From assembly GCA_016929245.1 (NCBI GenBank), contig JAFGJE010000010.1:1-54877 (forward strand): a DNA stretch of 54,877 bases. Direction: 5' to 3'. Below the pieces are notes generated by a model. It did no database searches and was not told the DNA's origin. It saw nothing but the letters and a program-made list of their open reading frames with translations. Position numbers and translations under genes: made by a program. Below, one piece after another: positions 34,615 through 42,822 of this stretch. Numbering within the stretch: position 1 is the stretch's first letter; each line of letters begins with the position of its first letter. Source of the DNA: Phycisphaerae bacterium (GTDB lineage: Bacteria; Planctomycetota; Phycisphaerae; SM23-33).

Positions 34615-35601
34615 ATTCGCCAGTTGGCGTCGTTCTTCGACCTCGGCCTTGTGGCTGTCGCGCCAGTCCACCAGCCGTTGCATACCTTCGCGCAGGTCGA
34701 TGGTCCACTCGAATCCCAGGTCGCGCTTCGCCGCGACGGGATCGCCCACGCGATTGGTCACGAACGTCTGCCCGGCCGGTTCGTATCGGATGCCCAGGTC
34801 GCTGCCGGTCAGCTCCAGCAGCAGTTCCGCGAGTTCCTTGATCGAGGTTTTGATCCCGCGCCCGACGTTGTAGAACCCGAACGGCTGCTCGCTCTTTAAG
34901 GCGCAGACGTTCGCCCGCGCCACGTCGGATACTTCGATGAAATCGTACGCCTGCGAACCGTCGCCGTAGACGACGGGCTGCTCGCCGCGATCGATGCAGT
35001 CGAGGATTTTCATCATCACGGCGATGTACGCGCCGCGGTAGTCCTGCCGCGGGCCGTACACGTTCATGTATCGCAGTCCGACCGCGTTCAGGCCGTAACG
35101 CTTGTGGTAGGCGCGGATCATGTGTTCGCCGGCGATCTTCGTCGCGCCGTAGAAGGTCCAGTTGTTGTACGGGTGATCCTCGGTCATGGGTTCCTCGACG
35201 GCGTCGCCGTAGACCGACGCGCTGGAGGAATACACCAGCCGCCGGATGTTATGCTTCCGGCAGGCTTCCAGGACGTTGAACGTCCCGCGAATGTTCACCT
35301 CAAACGCGGACTGGGGGTACTCGTGACAGTGCAGCAGCCAGAGGGCCGCCAAGTGCACGACCGCGTCGGCGCGGGCGACGGCCTGGTCGAGAATGTCCGT
35401 CTGACACACGTCGCCGCCCAACGGAAAGATTTTACATCGCGGATCGCGCAGCGCTTCGGCGAGGTTTTCCCGCGTGCCGCGCGAAAAGTTATCGTACACC
35501 AGCACCTCGGCGATGGGCTCGTGGAGCAACTGCTCCACGACATGCGAGCCGATCAACCCCGCCCCGCCGACGACCAGAATCGTTTTATCCTTCAGGTCCA
35601 T
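34609..35601 (-). CDS. NAD-dependent epimerase/dehydratase (extended SDR)
   Basis: Protein of 330 residues with the extended short-chain dehydrogenase fold used by nucleotide-sugar epimerases and dehydratases. The cofactor loop is VVGGAGLIGSH (residues 11-20); the catalytic set is SSSASVYG, then Y151-x3-K155 in FYGATKIAGEH; GLRYMNVYGPRQ and YDFIEVSDVA are also typical. UDP-GlcNAc or UDP-Gal/GlcA 4-epimerases are the closest general class. Start ATG 35601, with another in-frame ATG five codons upstream. Probably co-transcribed with the aminotransferase gene. Confidence 0.9.
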   Translation of the reverse strand: MDLKDKTILVVGGAGLIGSHVVEQLLHEPIAEVLVYDNFSRGTRENLAEALRDPRCKIFPLGGDVCQTDILDQAVARADAVVHLAALWLLHCHEYPQSAFEVNIRGTFNVLEACRKHNIRRLVYSSSASVYGDAVEEPMTEDHPYNNWTFYGATKIAGEHMIRAYHKRYGLNAVGLRYMNVYGPRQDYRGAYIAVMMKILDCIDRGEQPVVYGDGSQAYDFIEVSDVARANVCALKSEQPFGFYNVGRGIKTSIKELAELLLELTGSDLGIRYEPAGQTFVTNRVGDPVAAKRDLGFEWTIDLREGMQRLVDWRDSHKAEVEERRQLANA

Positions 35602-35793
35602 ACACTCCAACTCCATACCGCAATCCGCGGGCGACGCCGGGTACTCCCCGGCGCGAAACCCATTGATTATGAAAGAGAAATTGTAGCGCGCGAAGAAGCC
35701 TATTGCGACGTTTTTTCAGGAAATAATCAAGACACACACAAAAGCTGGAGCAAGCTTTTGAATCCGCAATCCGCATTTCGCAATCCGCACTTC

Positions 35794-36738
35794 TCACGCG
35801 ATCCCGTCCCTGGCGGGTTCTTCGCCTTTGGGACGGTGCTTCCAGCGGCGGTGCACCCAGAGGTATTGCTCCGGCGCGGTGCGGATGACTTCCTCGAGGG
35901 CGCGGGTGTATTCCCGCGTGATGTACGTCAGCGGGTCGTCCTTGTCGGCCCATTCGTGCGGATGGATGATCCGCTGGACGCCGATCTCGAAGTGATATCT
36001 CTCTTTTCGCCGCCGGCCGAATCCGATCACCACCGGCGCGTTGTGCCGCATCGCCAGCAGGCCGATCGCCTTGTAGGTGCTGGCGGGTCTGCCGAAGAAA
36101 TCCACGAACAGTCCCTTCCTGCCGGCGTCCTGGTCGGCGATGAAACTCACCGCGCCTTTCGCGTCGAGCAGATCGGGCGCGACCGTCGTCGCGCCGCGCT
36201 TGTCGAGAATCGTCATGCCGCGCATCTCGCGCCGGCCGATCACGTAGGCGTCAAGATACGGATTGTCGATCCGCCGGGCGATGGCGGTGTTGGGAAATCC
36301 CAACGCAGCCATCACGTATCCCACCACTTCCCAGTTGCCGAAGTGCCCCGTCAAAAACACCATGCCCGTTTCGTTCTTCAGCAGCAGGCGGAGATTTTCC
36401 TTCTGGTTCACGAGCGTGATGTGTTTCCGCCAGCGGCCGGGCGTGATCAGACGGGACGTGAAGAGGAATTCCACCGCCAGGTACACCATGTTGCGCATGG
36501 ACGCGCGCGCGACGGAACGGCATTTTCGCTCCGTCCATTCGGGAAAACTGATTCGCAGATGTTCTTCCGCCCGTCGGCGGTGGCGCCGGTCGAACCGGTA
36601 CATCGCGTCACCCAGGAGGCGGGCGGTGACGTAGTTCGTCTCCGGGCGGAACATGTGCATGAACATCGCCAGCACACGCGCGCCGAGATACGCGAGATAA
36701 TCCGCGATCCTGCCGCGTCGCCTATTCCGCTTGGGCAT
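35794..36738 (-). CDS. LpxL/HtrB-like lipid A acyltransferase
   Basis: Protein of 314 residues of the lysophospholipid acyltransferase superfamily that adds secondary acyl chains to lipid A at the inner-membrane face. The catalytic HX4E motif is GHFGNWE (H132, E137), and the RRIDNPYLD and FIADQDAGRKGLFVDFFGR segments match the family. A weak N-terminal hydrophobic helix is present. ATG 36738 overlaps the upstream small lipoprotein gene by 17 bases. Fits the lipid A genes at 41.5-47.8 kb functionally, though not adjacent. Confidence 0.88.
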   Translation of the reverse strand: MPKRNRRRGRIADYLAYLGARVLAMFMHMFRPETNYVTARLLGDAMYRFDRRHRRRAEEHLRISFPEWTERKCRSVARASMRNMVYLAVEFLFTSRLITPGRWRKHITLVNQKENLRLLLKNETGMVFLTGHFGNWEVVGYVMAALGFPNTAIARRIDNPYLDAYVIGRREMRGMTILDKRGATTVAPDLLDAKGAVSFIADQDAGRKGLFVDFFGRPASTYKAIGLLAMRHNAPVVIGFGRRRKERYHFEIGVQRIIHPHEWADKDDPLTYITREYTRALEEVIRTAPEQYLWVHRRWKHRPKGEEPARDGIA

Positions 36739-37063
36739 TTTTACGCATCAGCTCCGGACCGGACATGATCTGCACTTTCACCGTGGCGTTTTCCGGCCGA
36801 ACGATGCGGACGGGGAGATACCCCTGTTTGCGAATTTCCAGCCATTCGCGCGTTCCGGGGGCTTCCTGGCTCATCGGGAGCGTGGCGTAGCCCATCAGGT
36901 CGGTCTTGACGGGAATCCCCACCGTTCCGCTTTCCTGCGTGGTCGCCGAAACGTCCGCCCAGGCGACGGGTTTTCCGTTCTGGTCCATCACGCGCACCGT
37001 CTGGCAACCCGCCGCGAGCAGAAACGCCGACGTCAGACTGAGTAATACAATGTGTTTCATCAT
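36722..37063 (-). CDS. small lipoprotein with a carboxypeptidase-regulatory-like fold
   Basis: Protein of 113 residues. A lipoprotein signal (HIVLLSLTSAFLLAAGC) has the lipobox LAAGC. The mature part (VRVMDQNGKPVAWADVSATT, then TDLMGYATLPM) looks like a small beta-sandwich of the carboxypeptidase-regulatory type, which often decorates envelope proteins. Two adjacent ATGs follow GAGGT; the first is used. It overlaps the acyltransferase start, so the two are coupled. Function not known. Confidence 0.78.
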   Translation of the reverse strand: MMKHIVLLSLTSAFLLAAGCQTVRVMDQNGKPVAWADVSATTQESGTVGIPVKTDLMGYATLPMSQEAPGTREWLEIRKQGYLPVRIVRPENATVKVQIMSGPELMRKNAQAE

Positions 37064-37154
37064 TCGCACCTCATAGAGTGGCTTGTCCCTCAGGGACAAG
37101 AGTCGCGGGGGCGTCTCGCCCCTGCTTTTTCAATTACACTTACCTTTTCAGAAA

Positions 37155-37180
37155 CCTGGTGGAGCAGGTGCCCCACCAGG
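37155..37180. repeat. CCTGGTGGAGC hairpin
   Basis: CCTGGTGGAGCAGGTGCCCC then ACCAGG, one base off a perfect palindrome, 12 bases before the proS stop on the other strand. The same unit is at 31349-31374 and twice at 53152-53230. Confidence 0.75.
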
Positions 37181-37192
37181 CAATTCTTCCTA

Positions 37193-38944
37193 TCAGGGCT
37201 GCAACGCCCGTTTCATATCGTCAAGAATTTCCCGCACCGTTTTGACGGCCTCCGCGAGCGGCACGTTCGCGGGCTTCTCGTCCGTGCGGCGCTTGATTTC
37301 CACCAGACCGTCTTTCAGCCCGCGCTCGCCCACGACCACGCGCACCGGGATGCCGATCAGGTCGGCATCCTTGAACTTCACGCCGGGCCTGGCGTCGCGG
37401 TCGTCCAGCAGCACATCCGCCCCGCCGGCGCGAAGTTCGTTATAAATACTATCGGCCGCGTCGCGGACTTCGTCTTTATCGTTATTCAGCGGGATGACTT
37501 CCACCTCGAACGGCGCGATGCTCACGGGCAGGATCAAACCGTTCTCGTCGTTGTCGGCCTCGATCGCCGACGCGAGGATGCGATTGATCCCGATCCCGTA
37601 ACAGCCCATGATGCAGGGCTGCCGCCTGCCCTGCTCGTCGAGAAATTTCGCGTCGAGCTTCTCGCTGTATTTCGTGCCCAGCTTAAACACATGGCCGACT
37701 TCAATCCCCCGCGAAAAGGTCAGCGCCTTACCGTCATGCGTGTCGCCTTCGACGGCATTGCGGATGTCCGCCACGACCACCTTTTCGCCCTCCAGCGGGA
37801 AATCCCGGCCGGGCACAAGATTTTTCACGTGATAGTCCGTCCTGTTCGCCCCGGTAACGCCGACCGACATCGCCGCGACGGAATGGTCGATCACGAGTTT
37901 GCCGAGTTTCTCTATCAATCCCTGCGGGCCGGCGAATCCCACCTTCGCGCCGGTGATTTTTTCAATGGTCGCTTCCTCCGCCATCTCGATCAATGCACCA
38001 TCAAGAGCGCTTTTAAGTTTCGCTTCATTCACGTCGTGATCCCCGCGCACCAGCGCGATCACCACACCGTCGTCGGTGGTATGGATCAGCGTCTTAATCA
38101 TCTCGCAAGGTTGCGTACCAAGGAATTCGCAAACCGCGTCAATACTCCCGACGTTGGGCGTATGGACTTCTTCCATCGCGGGAGCATCGGAATGGTCCGC
38201 TCCCTTACGGTCGCGGCTCGTTGGCGGATCAACTTCCGCCTTCTCAATATTCGCCGCGTAGGAACCGTCCTCGGTGTGAACGATAATATCCTCCCCGCTG
38301 TCGCAGGGGATCATGAACTCCTGCGAGCCCGACCCGCCGATCTCGCCGGACTGGGCCTCCACGACCACGTACCGCAGCCCGCACCGCCGGAAGATGCGAC
38401 AGTAGGCGTCGTACATCTTGTCGTACGTCGCGTCGAGGCCTTCCATCGTCGCGTCGAAGCTGTACGCGTCCTTCATGATGAACTCGCGGCTGCGAAGCGC
38501 GCCGAAGCGCGGGCGAAATTCGTCGCGGTATTTCATCTTGATCTGGTAGAGGTTCAGGGGCAGTTGCTTGTAACTGCTGACCTCGCCGGCGACCAGGTTC
38601 GTGACCACTTCCTCCGCCGTCGGCGCGAGGACGTTCTGGCGGCCGTGGCGATCGGTGAACCATCCCAGCGTCTCGCCGTAGTCGGTTCGTCGGCCGGTCT
38701 GTTCCCACAGTTCCATCGGCTGGACGTAAGGCATGTCGATTTCCTGCGCCCCGGCGGCGTCCATCTCCTCGCGGACGATTTGCATGATCTTCCGCAGGCT
38801 CCGCAGGCCCAGCACCAGGTACGTGTACGTGCCGCTGGCGAGTTTGCGCATATATCCCGCGCGAATCATCAGCCGATGCGAAGGAATCTCCGCCTCGGCG
38901 GGCACTTCCCGTGTCGTCGGTATCAGTAAGTTGCCGTACTTCAT
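37193..38944 (-). CDS. proS: prolyl-tRNA synthetase
   Basis: Class II tRNA synthetase of 583 residues, bacterial type with the editing (INS) domain. Motif 1 region LASGTYTYLVLGLRSLRKI, motif 2 region FRPRFGALRSREFIMKDAYSF, and motif 3 GCYGIGINRILASAIE are all present; the insertion domain lies between about residues 220 and 390, followed by an anticodon domain near the C terminus (DADLIGIPVRVVVGERGL). The ATG at 38944 opens MKYGNLLIPT; an in-frame start nine codons earlier is less likely. Monocistronic. Confidence 0.96.
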   Translation of the reverse strand: MKYGNLLIPTTREVPAEAEIPSHRLMIRAGYMRKLASGTYTYLVLGLRSLRKIMQIVREEMDAAGAQEIDMPYVQPMELWEQTGRRTDYGETLGWFTDRHGRQNVLAPTAEEVVTNLVAGEVSSYKQLPLNLYQIKMKYRDEFRPRFGALRSREFIMKDAYSFDATMEGLDATYDKMYDAYCRIFRRCGLRYVVVEAQSGEIGGSGSQEFMIPCDSGEDIIVHTEDGSYAANIEKAEVDPPTSRDRKGADHSDAPAMEEVHTPNVGSIDAVCEFLGTQPCEMIKTLIHTTDDGVVIALVRGDHDVNEAKLKSALDGALIEMAEEATIEKITGAKVGFAGPQGLIEKLGKLVIDHSVAAMSVGVTGANRTDYHVKNLVPGRDFPLEGEKVVVADIRNAVEGDTHDGKALTFSRGIEVGHVFKLGTKYSEKLDAKFLDEQGRRQPCIMGCYGIGINRILASAIEADNDENGLILPVSIAPFEVEVIPLNNDKDEVRDAADSIYNELRAGGADVLLDDRDARPGVKFKDADLIGIPVRVVVGERGLKDGLVEIKRRTDEKPANVPLAEAVKTVREILDDMKRALQP

Positions 38945-38995
38945 AGACGTGTGCTTATACCGATTTTCCACAACAAATGCAACGATTCAGCTCCC

Positions 38996-39237
38996 TCATT
39001 CCAGGGCTTACGCATCAAAAAACATTTTCGTTTTTCAAGTCTTTCGCCTGAAAGGCGTATATAACATAGCCCAGGGCAACGCCCTGGGTGGTCGAAATTA
39101 AATGAATCAGAGCCCTGCAGGGGCGAAACAAAATCTCTTGCGCCCTTGCAGGGCTCCCCTTTTTTCTCTCGATAACCCAAGGCGTCGCCTTGGGCTATGT
39201 TCCATCAGCCCGTTGGGCTGGATAAGAATTATAATGC
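38996..39237. repeat. CATAGCCC repeat block
   Basis: Between proS and the BrnT/BrnA genes. Outer arms ACATAGCCCAGGGC (about 39064) and GCCTTGGGCTATGT (about 39187) pair across the element; inside are GCCCAGGGCAACGCCCTGGG, GAGCCCTGCAGGGG with its partner CCTTGCAGGGCTCC, and CCCAAGGCGTCGCCTTGGG. No gene seen. Confidence 0.75.
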
Positions 39238-39316
39238 GTAAATCCTGCCCCTCATTCTCGTTTCGTTATCAAAGAATTAAAATACGTTGATGGGGATTTT
39301 TGACTTGATATTGCAT

Positions 39317-39336
39317 TACAATATATTTACATTGTA
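39317..39336 (+). promoter_or_regulatory. inverted repeat upstream of brnT, likely operator
   Basis: TACAAT-N8-ATTGTA lies 4 bases ahead of the brnT ATG within an AT-rich promoter region. BrnA antitoxins repress their own operon by binding such palindromes; this is the best candidate. TTGATATT just upstream may contribute to a -35. Confidence 0.55.
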
Positions 39337-39339
39337 GTT

Positions 39340-39609
39340 ATGCGTAATTTGAAATTTGATTGGGATGACAAGAAGAATCGAACAAATCAGAAGAAACACG
39401 GCGTTTCTTTTGAGGAGGCGCAGACGGTTTTCTTCGACGATGAATACGGCGAGCTTGACGATCGGTTTCTTCTTCTCGGCGTCAGCATCAAACTTCGTTT
39501 ACTCCTGGTTTGCCACTGTCTTCGCGACAAAGGCAATACCATCCGCATCATATCGGCTCGCAAAGCAACTAAAAAAGAACAACGCGAATATCCATGGACA
39601 AGAAAATGA
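39340..39609 (+). CDS. brnT: BrnT-family ribonuclease toxin
   Basis: Protein of 89 residues of the BrnT/DUF497 family, small RNases related to RelE that block translation and are neutralised by BrnA. FDWDDKKNRTNQKKHGVSFE then EAQTVFFDD is the family start; IRIISARKATKKEQREY is the usual end with Arg and Tyr near the active site. It overlaps the antitoxin gene by 16 bases in the toxin-first order normal for this type. Confidence 0.92.
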   Translation: MRNLKFDWDDKKNRTNQKKHGVSFEEAQTVFFDDEYGELDDRFLLLGVSIKLRLLLVCHCLRDKGNTIRIISARKATKKEQREYPWTRK

Positions 39610-39824
39610 AAAAAGAATACGACCTGACCAAGATGAAGAAACGGAAAAATCCCTACGCCTCCCGTCTGAAGAAGCAGGTGACCATTCGGATGGGCACGGA
39701 TATCATTTCTTACTTTAAAAAACTGGCGGAGGAAACCGGGATTCCCTATCAGAACCTGATCAATCTGTATCTCCGGGATTGCGTGGAGCATCGACGGAAA
39801 CTCAACCTGAAGTGGGCGTCCTGA
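39594..39824 (+). CDS. brnA: BrnA/CopG-like antitoxin
   Basis: Basic protein of 76 residues. MKKEYDLTKMKKRKNPYA resembles the BrnA N terminus, and KKQVTIRMGTDIISYFKKLA is a ribbon-helix-helix strand plus helix; PYQNLINLYLRDCVEH completes it. The first ATG (39594) overlaps brnT; an internal ATG at position 5 is also possible. It should bind BrnT and repress the operon at the palindrome upstream. Confidence 0.85.
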   Translation: MDKKMKKEYDLTKMKKRKNPYASRLKKQVTIRMGTDIISYFKKLAEETGIPYQNLINLYLRDCVEHRRKLNLKWAS

Positions 39825-40394
39825 TATTATGTTTGCATCACGGTGTTGTTTTTTGCGCGCGCGGAACGGGTCGTCCAAACGCGGGGGTGCGTTGAAAAAT
39901 GAAATTTTTATTTCTCCCCACCCGGCCGGGAGTTGGGAAATTTTTCCGATTGGTTGCGTCCCGGTTTGCGCGCGGAATTCTGAAGCGCGACGGGTAAGGT
40001 AGAGGCGGTGTGGTGAATGTATGCGCGGAAATAAGAAAACGCGAATCGATGATCCCATACAGTTGACGCATGATGCGCGTAGTCGGTGGTCCGTAGTTTG
40101 CAGCCGGGCAAGAGATATTATCGACAACGGAATAACAGACTACCAGCTACCGGCTACTGACTACGAATCTTTCCCTTTATTCGTCTTTATTCGTCTTCAT
40201 TCGTCTTATTCGCTTTCTCTTTGTCGAAAACCGGAAAACCCCGGCAGAAAACGGCGGCATTTGGCAGAAAATGGCAGAACGGTACAGTTTGGGACAGCCC
40301 AGGACAGGTGCAAATTCTCCAGTATGCGGCCGTGAAAGGAGTTGGGAAAAATGGGCTTTCCAATCCCATGCCGAATCGATACAATACCCGCACT
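39825..40394. repeat. intergenic region with an AGAACGCGAAT-type repeat piece
   Basis: No real gene is seen in 570 bases. At about 40077-40160 an imperfect inverted repeat has arms AGTCGGTGGTCCGTAGTT and AGCTACCGGCTACTGACTAC, followed by tandem TTTATTCGTCT units to about 40214 that belong to the family at 11655-12075 and 44556-44673. The remainder, 40215-40394, is the upstream region of the YhaM-like gene; AAAGGAG near 40335 and GGCAGAAAA direct repeats near 40250-40275 are visible. Confidence 0.5.
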
Positions 40395-41411
40395 ATGAAC
40401 GCCAATCGCGTCAAGGTGAAGGACCTTGCCAACGGGCAGGCGGTCGATCAGGTGTTCGTCGTTCGCGAGAAGGATTTGCGGACCACCAAGACGGGGACGT
40501 TTTACATTTCCGCGACCCTCGGCGACGCGACGGGCGGAATCCCCAGCCGCATGTGGCAGGCCAACGAAGCGATCTTCCAGTCGATCCCCGCGGAAGGGTT
40601 TTTGCACGTCAAGGGGCGCGTGGAGGATTACCGGGGCAGTCTGCAACTGGTCATCGAAGCCTGCCGCCCGATGGCTGCCGACAAGGTGGACATGGGCGAG
40701 TTCATCGCCACGGCGGAGGTGAACGTCGACGAGATGTGGACCGAGCTGCTGGCGATCACGCGGAAGATCAAGAACAAGCACCTCAAAGCCCTCGTGAAAA
40801 AGTTCATCGAGGACAAGCAGCTCGTGGCGGCAGTCAAGAAGGCCCCCGCCGCGGTGCAGATGCACAATCCCTATATCGGCGGTTTGGTGGAGCACACGCT
40901 GATGGTCACCAAGGCGGCCGAGAAACTCCTGCCGATGTACCCCAAACTCAACGCGGACCTGACGATCACCGGCGCGTTTCTGCACGACCTCGGCAAGGCC
41001 GCGGAGATCACCGGCGGGTTGGCGAACCATTACACCGACCGCGGCATGTTGGTCGGGCACATCACCATCGCGGCGATCTGGGTGCAGGAAAAGGCCCAAC
41101 TCGTCGGCGAGGAACTCGGCGAACCGTTCCCCAGGAAACTCGTGAACCTGCTGCAGCACATTATCCTCTCGCACCACGGCATTCACGACTACGGCTCGCC
41201 GAAGCTGCCGGCGATTCCGGAAGCGTACTTCATTCACTTCCTCGACAACCTCGACGCGAAGATGTACATGACCACGCATCAGATCGAAACCGACCCGGAC
41301 AAGGACTCCGCCTTCACAAGCTACAACAAGCAACTCGAAACGCGGCTGTACAAATACAGCAATCAATTCGAAGAGGATGAATCCGGCGACGGACCTTTGT
41401 TTGAGGAATGA
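40395..41411 (+). CDS. YhaM-like 3'-5' exoribonuclease (OB fold + HD domain)
   Basis: Protein of 338 residues. An N-terminal OB-fold (residues 8-95, FVVREKDLRTTKTGTFYIS) is followed by an HD domain: H167 in GLVEHTLMVTKAA, H197-D198 in GAFLHDLGKAAEI, then HITIAAIWV and LQHIILSHHG, and FLDNLDAKM near the end. YhaM trims RNA 3' ends and is also linked to DNA. The ATG at 40395 starts the homologous part; a longer in-frame region upstream is intergenic. Its 3' end is 3 bases from a large inverted repeat shared with a converging gene. Confidence 0.9.
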   Translation: MNANRVKVKDLANGQAVDQVFVVREKDLRTTKTGTFYISATLGDATGGIPSRMWQANEAIFQSIPAEGFLHVKGRVEDYRGSLQLVIEACRPMAADKVDMGEFIATAEVNVDEMWTELLAITRKIKNKHLKALVKKFIEDKQLVAAVKKAPAAVQMHNPYIGGLVEHTLMVTKAAEKLLPMYPKLNADLTITGAFLHDLGKAAEITGGLANHYTDRGMLVGHITIAAIWVQEKAQLVGEELGEPFPRKLVNLLQHIILSHHGIHDYGSPKLPAIPEAYFIHFLDNLDAKMYMTTHQIETDPDKDSAFTSYNKQLETRLYKYSNQFEEDESGDGPLFEE

Positions 41412-41414
41412 CGG

Positions 41415-41518
41415 CGGCGCCTTCAAGCGAGTCTTCTCGCTTGTGGGTGCTCTTATATATTTCCTGCCTTAATCCAGAAGCACCCACAACCGTCGAAGCG
41501 ACGTTTGAAGGTGCCACG
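41415..41518. repeat. GCACCC repeat, head-to-head pair
   Basis: Two units of the family face each other: GGCGCCTTCAAGCGAGTCTT...GTGGGTGCT and AGCACCCACAACCGTCGAAG...GAAGGTGCC, separated by about 25 bases. The pair forms a long imperfect palindrome exactly between the converging YhaM-like and Gfo/Idh genes, suitable as a two-way transcript end. Confidence 0.8.
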
Positions 41519-41525
41519 TTCCATT

Positions 41526-42575
41526 TCACGCTTTTTGAATAATATCCAGTCCCGCGCGAGGGGACGCTTCGCCGTCCCAGCGGTGGGCCCGGACTTCTTC
41601 CACGATGCGGTGGGCGGTTTTCACGGCGGATAAACCCTCGACGGCGCCGCAGGCGACCGGCGCGTCATTGACAACCGAATCCCGAAACGCCCTGGCTTGG
41701 GCGCCCAGCGGCTCGGTCGAGTCGTCCACGTGGAGTTCCTCCACCTTCAGCAGTTCCTTGTAGTCGACGGACTGGGCCAGCTCCGCGATGTCGTCCACGT
41801 CCATGTCGCGGGCCATCTGGATCAGGTCGAGGTTTTTGGATTTCTCGATCACGATCCCGACCTTCCTGCCGTAATCGACGGAGCAGTAATGCTCCTCGGA
41901 GAACAGGCGCATCTTCCGTTCGGTCTTGATCGCCAGTCGGCTGGCGGTGATGTTGGCGACGCAGCCGTCGGCGTAGCGCAGGCGGGCGTTGCAGATGTCC
42001 TCGGTCTTTCCGATCACGTTGACCCCGACGGCCTGGACATCCACGACGTCCGAACCGACGAACATATTCACGAGGTCGATATCATGGATCATCATATCCA
42101 GCACCACGCCCACGTCGGCGGAGCGGAACGTGAACGGACTGATGCGATGGGCCTCGATGAACTTCGGGCGGATGTCGTACGACCGCATCGCCAGCGTCGC
42201 GGGGTTGAACCGCTCGGTATGGCCGATCTGGATCTTCGCGCCGGTGTCGGCAGCCAGGTCGATCAGCGCCTGCCCGCCGGCAAGATCGTTCGTGAAGGGT
42301 TTTTCGATCAGCACGCTCTTGCCGGCCCGCACGAACGGTTCGGCGACGTCGAGATGCGCGATCGTCGGAACGGTGACAACCGCGGCGTCCACGCGGCCGA
42401 CAACGTCGGCGACGTCCGTCAGCGCTTCGCAATCCCGCTGTTTGGCGACCGCCTGGGCGGACGAGGGATTCGCGTCGACCACGCAGACCAATTCCGCGCC
42501 GTCCAGTTCCGACAGCACCCGGGCGTGCAGCTTGCCCATCCGCCCCACACCGATGACCGCGACTTTGAAACTCAT
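41526..42575 (-). CDS. Gfo/Idh/MocA oxidoreductase, GnnA-like candidate
   Basis: NAD(P)-dependent oxidoreductase of 349 residues. The Rossmann start VAVIGVGRMGKLHARVL, the catalytic lysine in IEKPFTND (K92), GHTERFNPATLA, and DMMIHDIDLVN (H164) fit the UDP-sugar 3-dehydrogenase group. In bacteria that make lipid A with GlcNAc3N, GnnA of this family oxidises UDP-GlcNAc before GnnB amination and LpxA acylation. Its place as the last gene of the lpx operon supports such a role but does not prove it. ATG 42575; a 212-base repeat separates it from the LpxA-like gene upstream. Confidence 0.85.
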   Translation of the reverse strand: MSFKVAVIGVGRMGKLHARVLSELDGAELVCVVDANPSSAQAVAKQRDCEALTDVADVVGRVDAAVVTVPTIAHLDVAEPFVRAGKSVLIEKPFTNDLAGGQALIDLAADTGAKIQIGHTERFNPATLAMRSYDIRPKFIEAHRISPFTFRSADVGVVLDMMIHDIDLVNMFVGSDVVDVQAVGVNVIGKTEDICNARLRYADGCVANITASRLAIKTERKMRLFSEEHYCSVDYGRKVGIVIEKSKNLDLIQMARDMDVDDIAELAQSVDYKELLKVEELHVDDSTEPLGAQARAFRDSVVNDAPVACGAVEGLSAVKTAHRIVEEVRAHRWDGEASPRAGLDIIQKA

Positions 42576-42602
42576 GTTTCATTCCTAATTAATGAAGAAG
42601 CC

Positions 42603-42814
42603 TGACCACAGAGGCACAGAGATCACAGAGTTTTAATACTCAATTTTCAATAAACAAAATTCAAACAATTTTAAAAACCAATACTCAATACCAAATATTC
42701 AAAAAACAATACGTCGCGGGAATTTTTTCATATTGGATATTGAGTATTGTTTGAATATTGAAATTTGAATATTGAATATTATCTTCCTCTGTGCTCTCTG
42801 AGTCTCTGTGGTCA
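42603..42814. repeat. CACAGAG-family inverted repeat in the lpx operon, long copy
   Basis: Outer arms TGACCACAGAGGCACAGAGA and CTCTGAGTCTCTGTGGTCA. Inside is a second, AT-rich palindrome of TTCAAT / ATTGAA words (AATACTCAATACCAAATATT facing ATATTGAGTATT). It fills the gap between the Gfo/Idh gene and the LpxA-like gene. Confidence 0.8.
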
Positions 42815-42822
42815 AAATGTGT

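Noticed and set aside
40021-40335. 104-codon frame upstream of the YhaM-like gene
   Set aside because: It runs through repeat DNA (TTTATTCGTCT units) and shows no protein-like composition.
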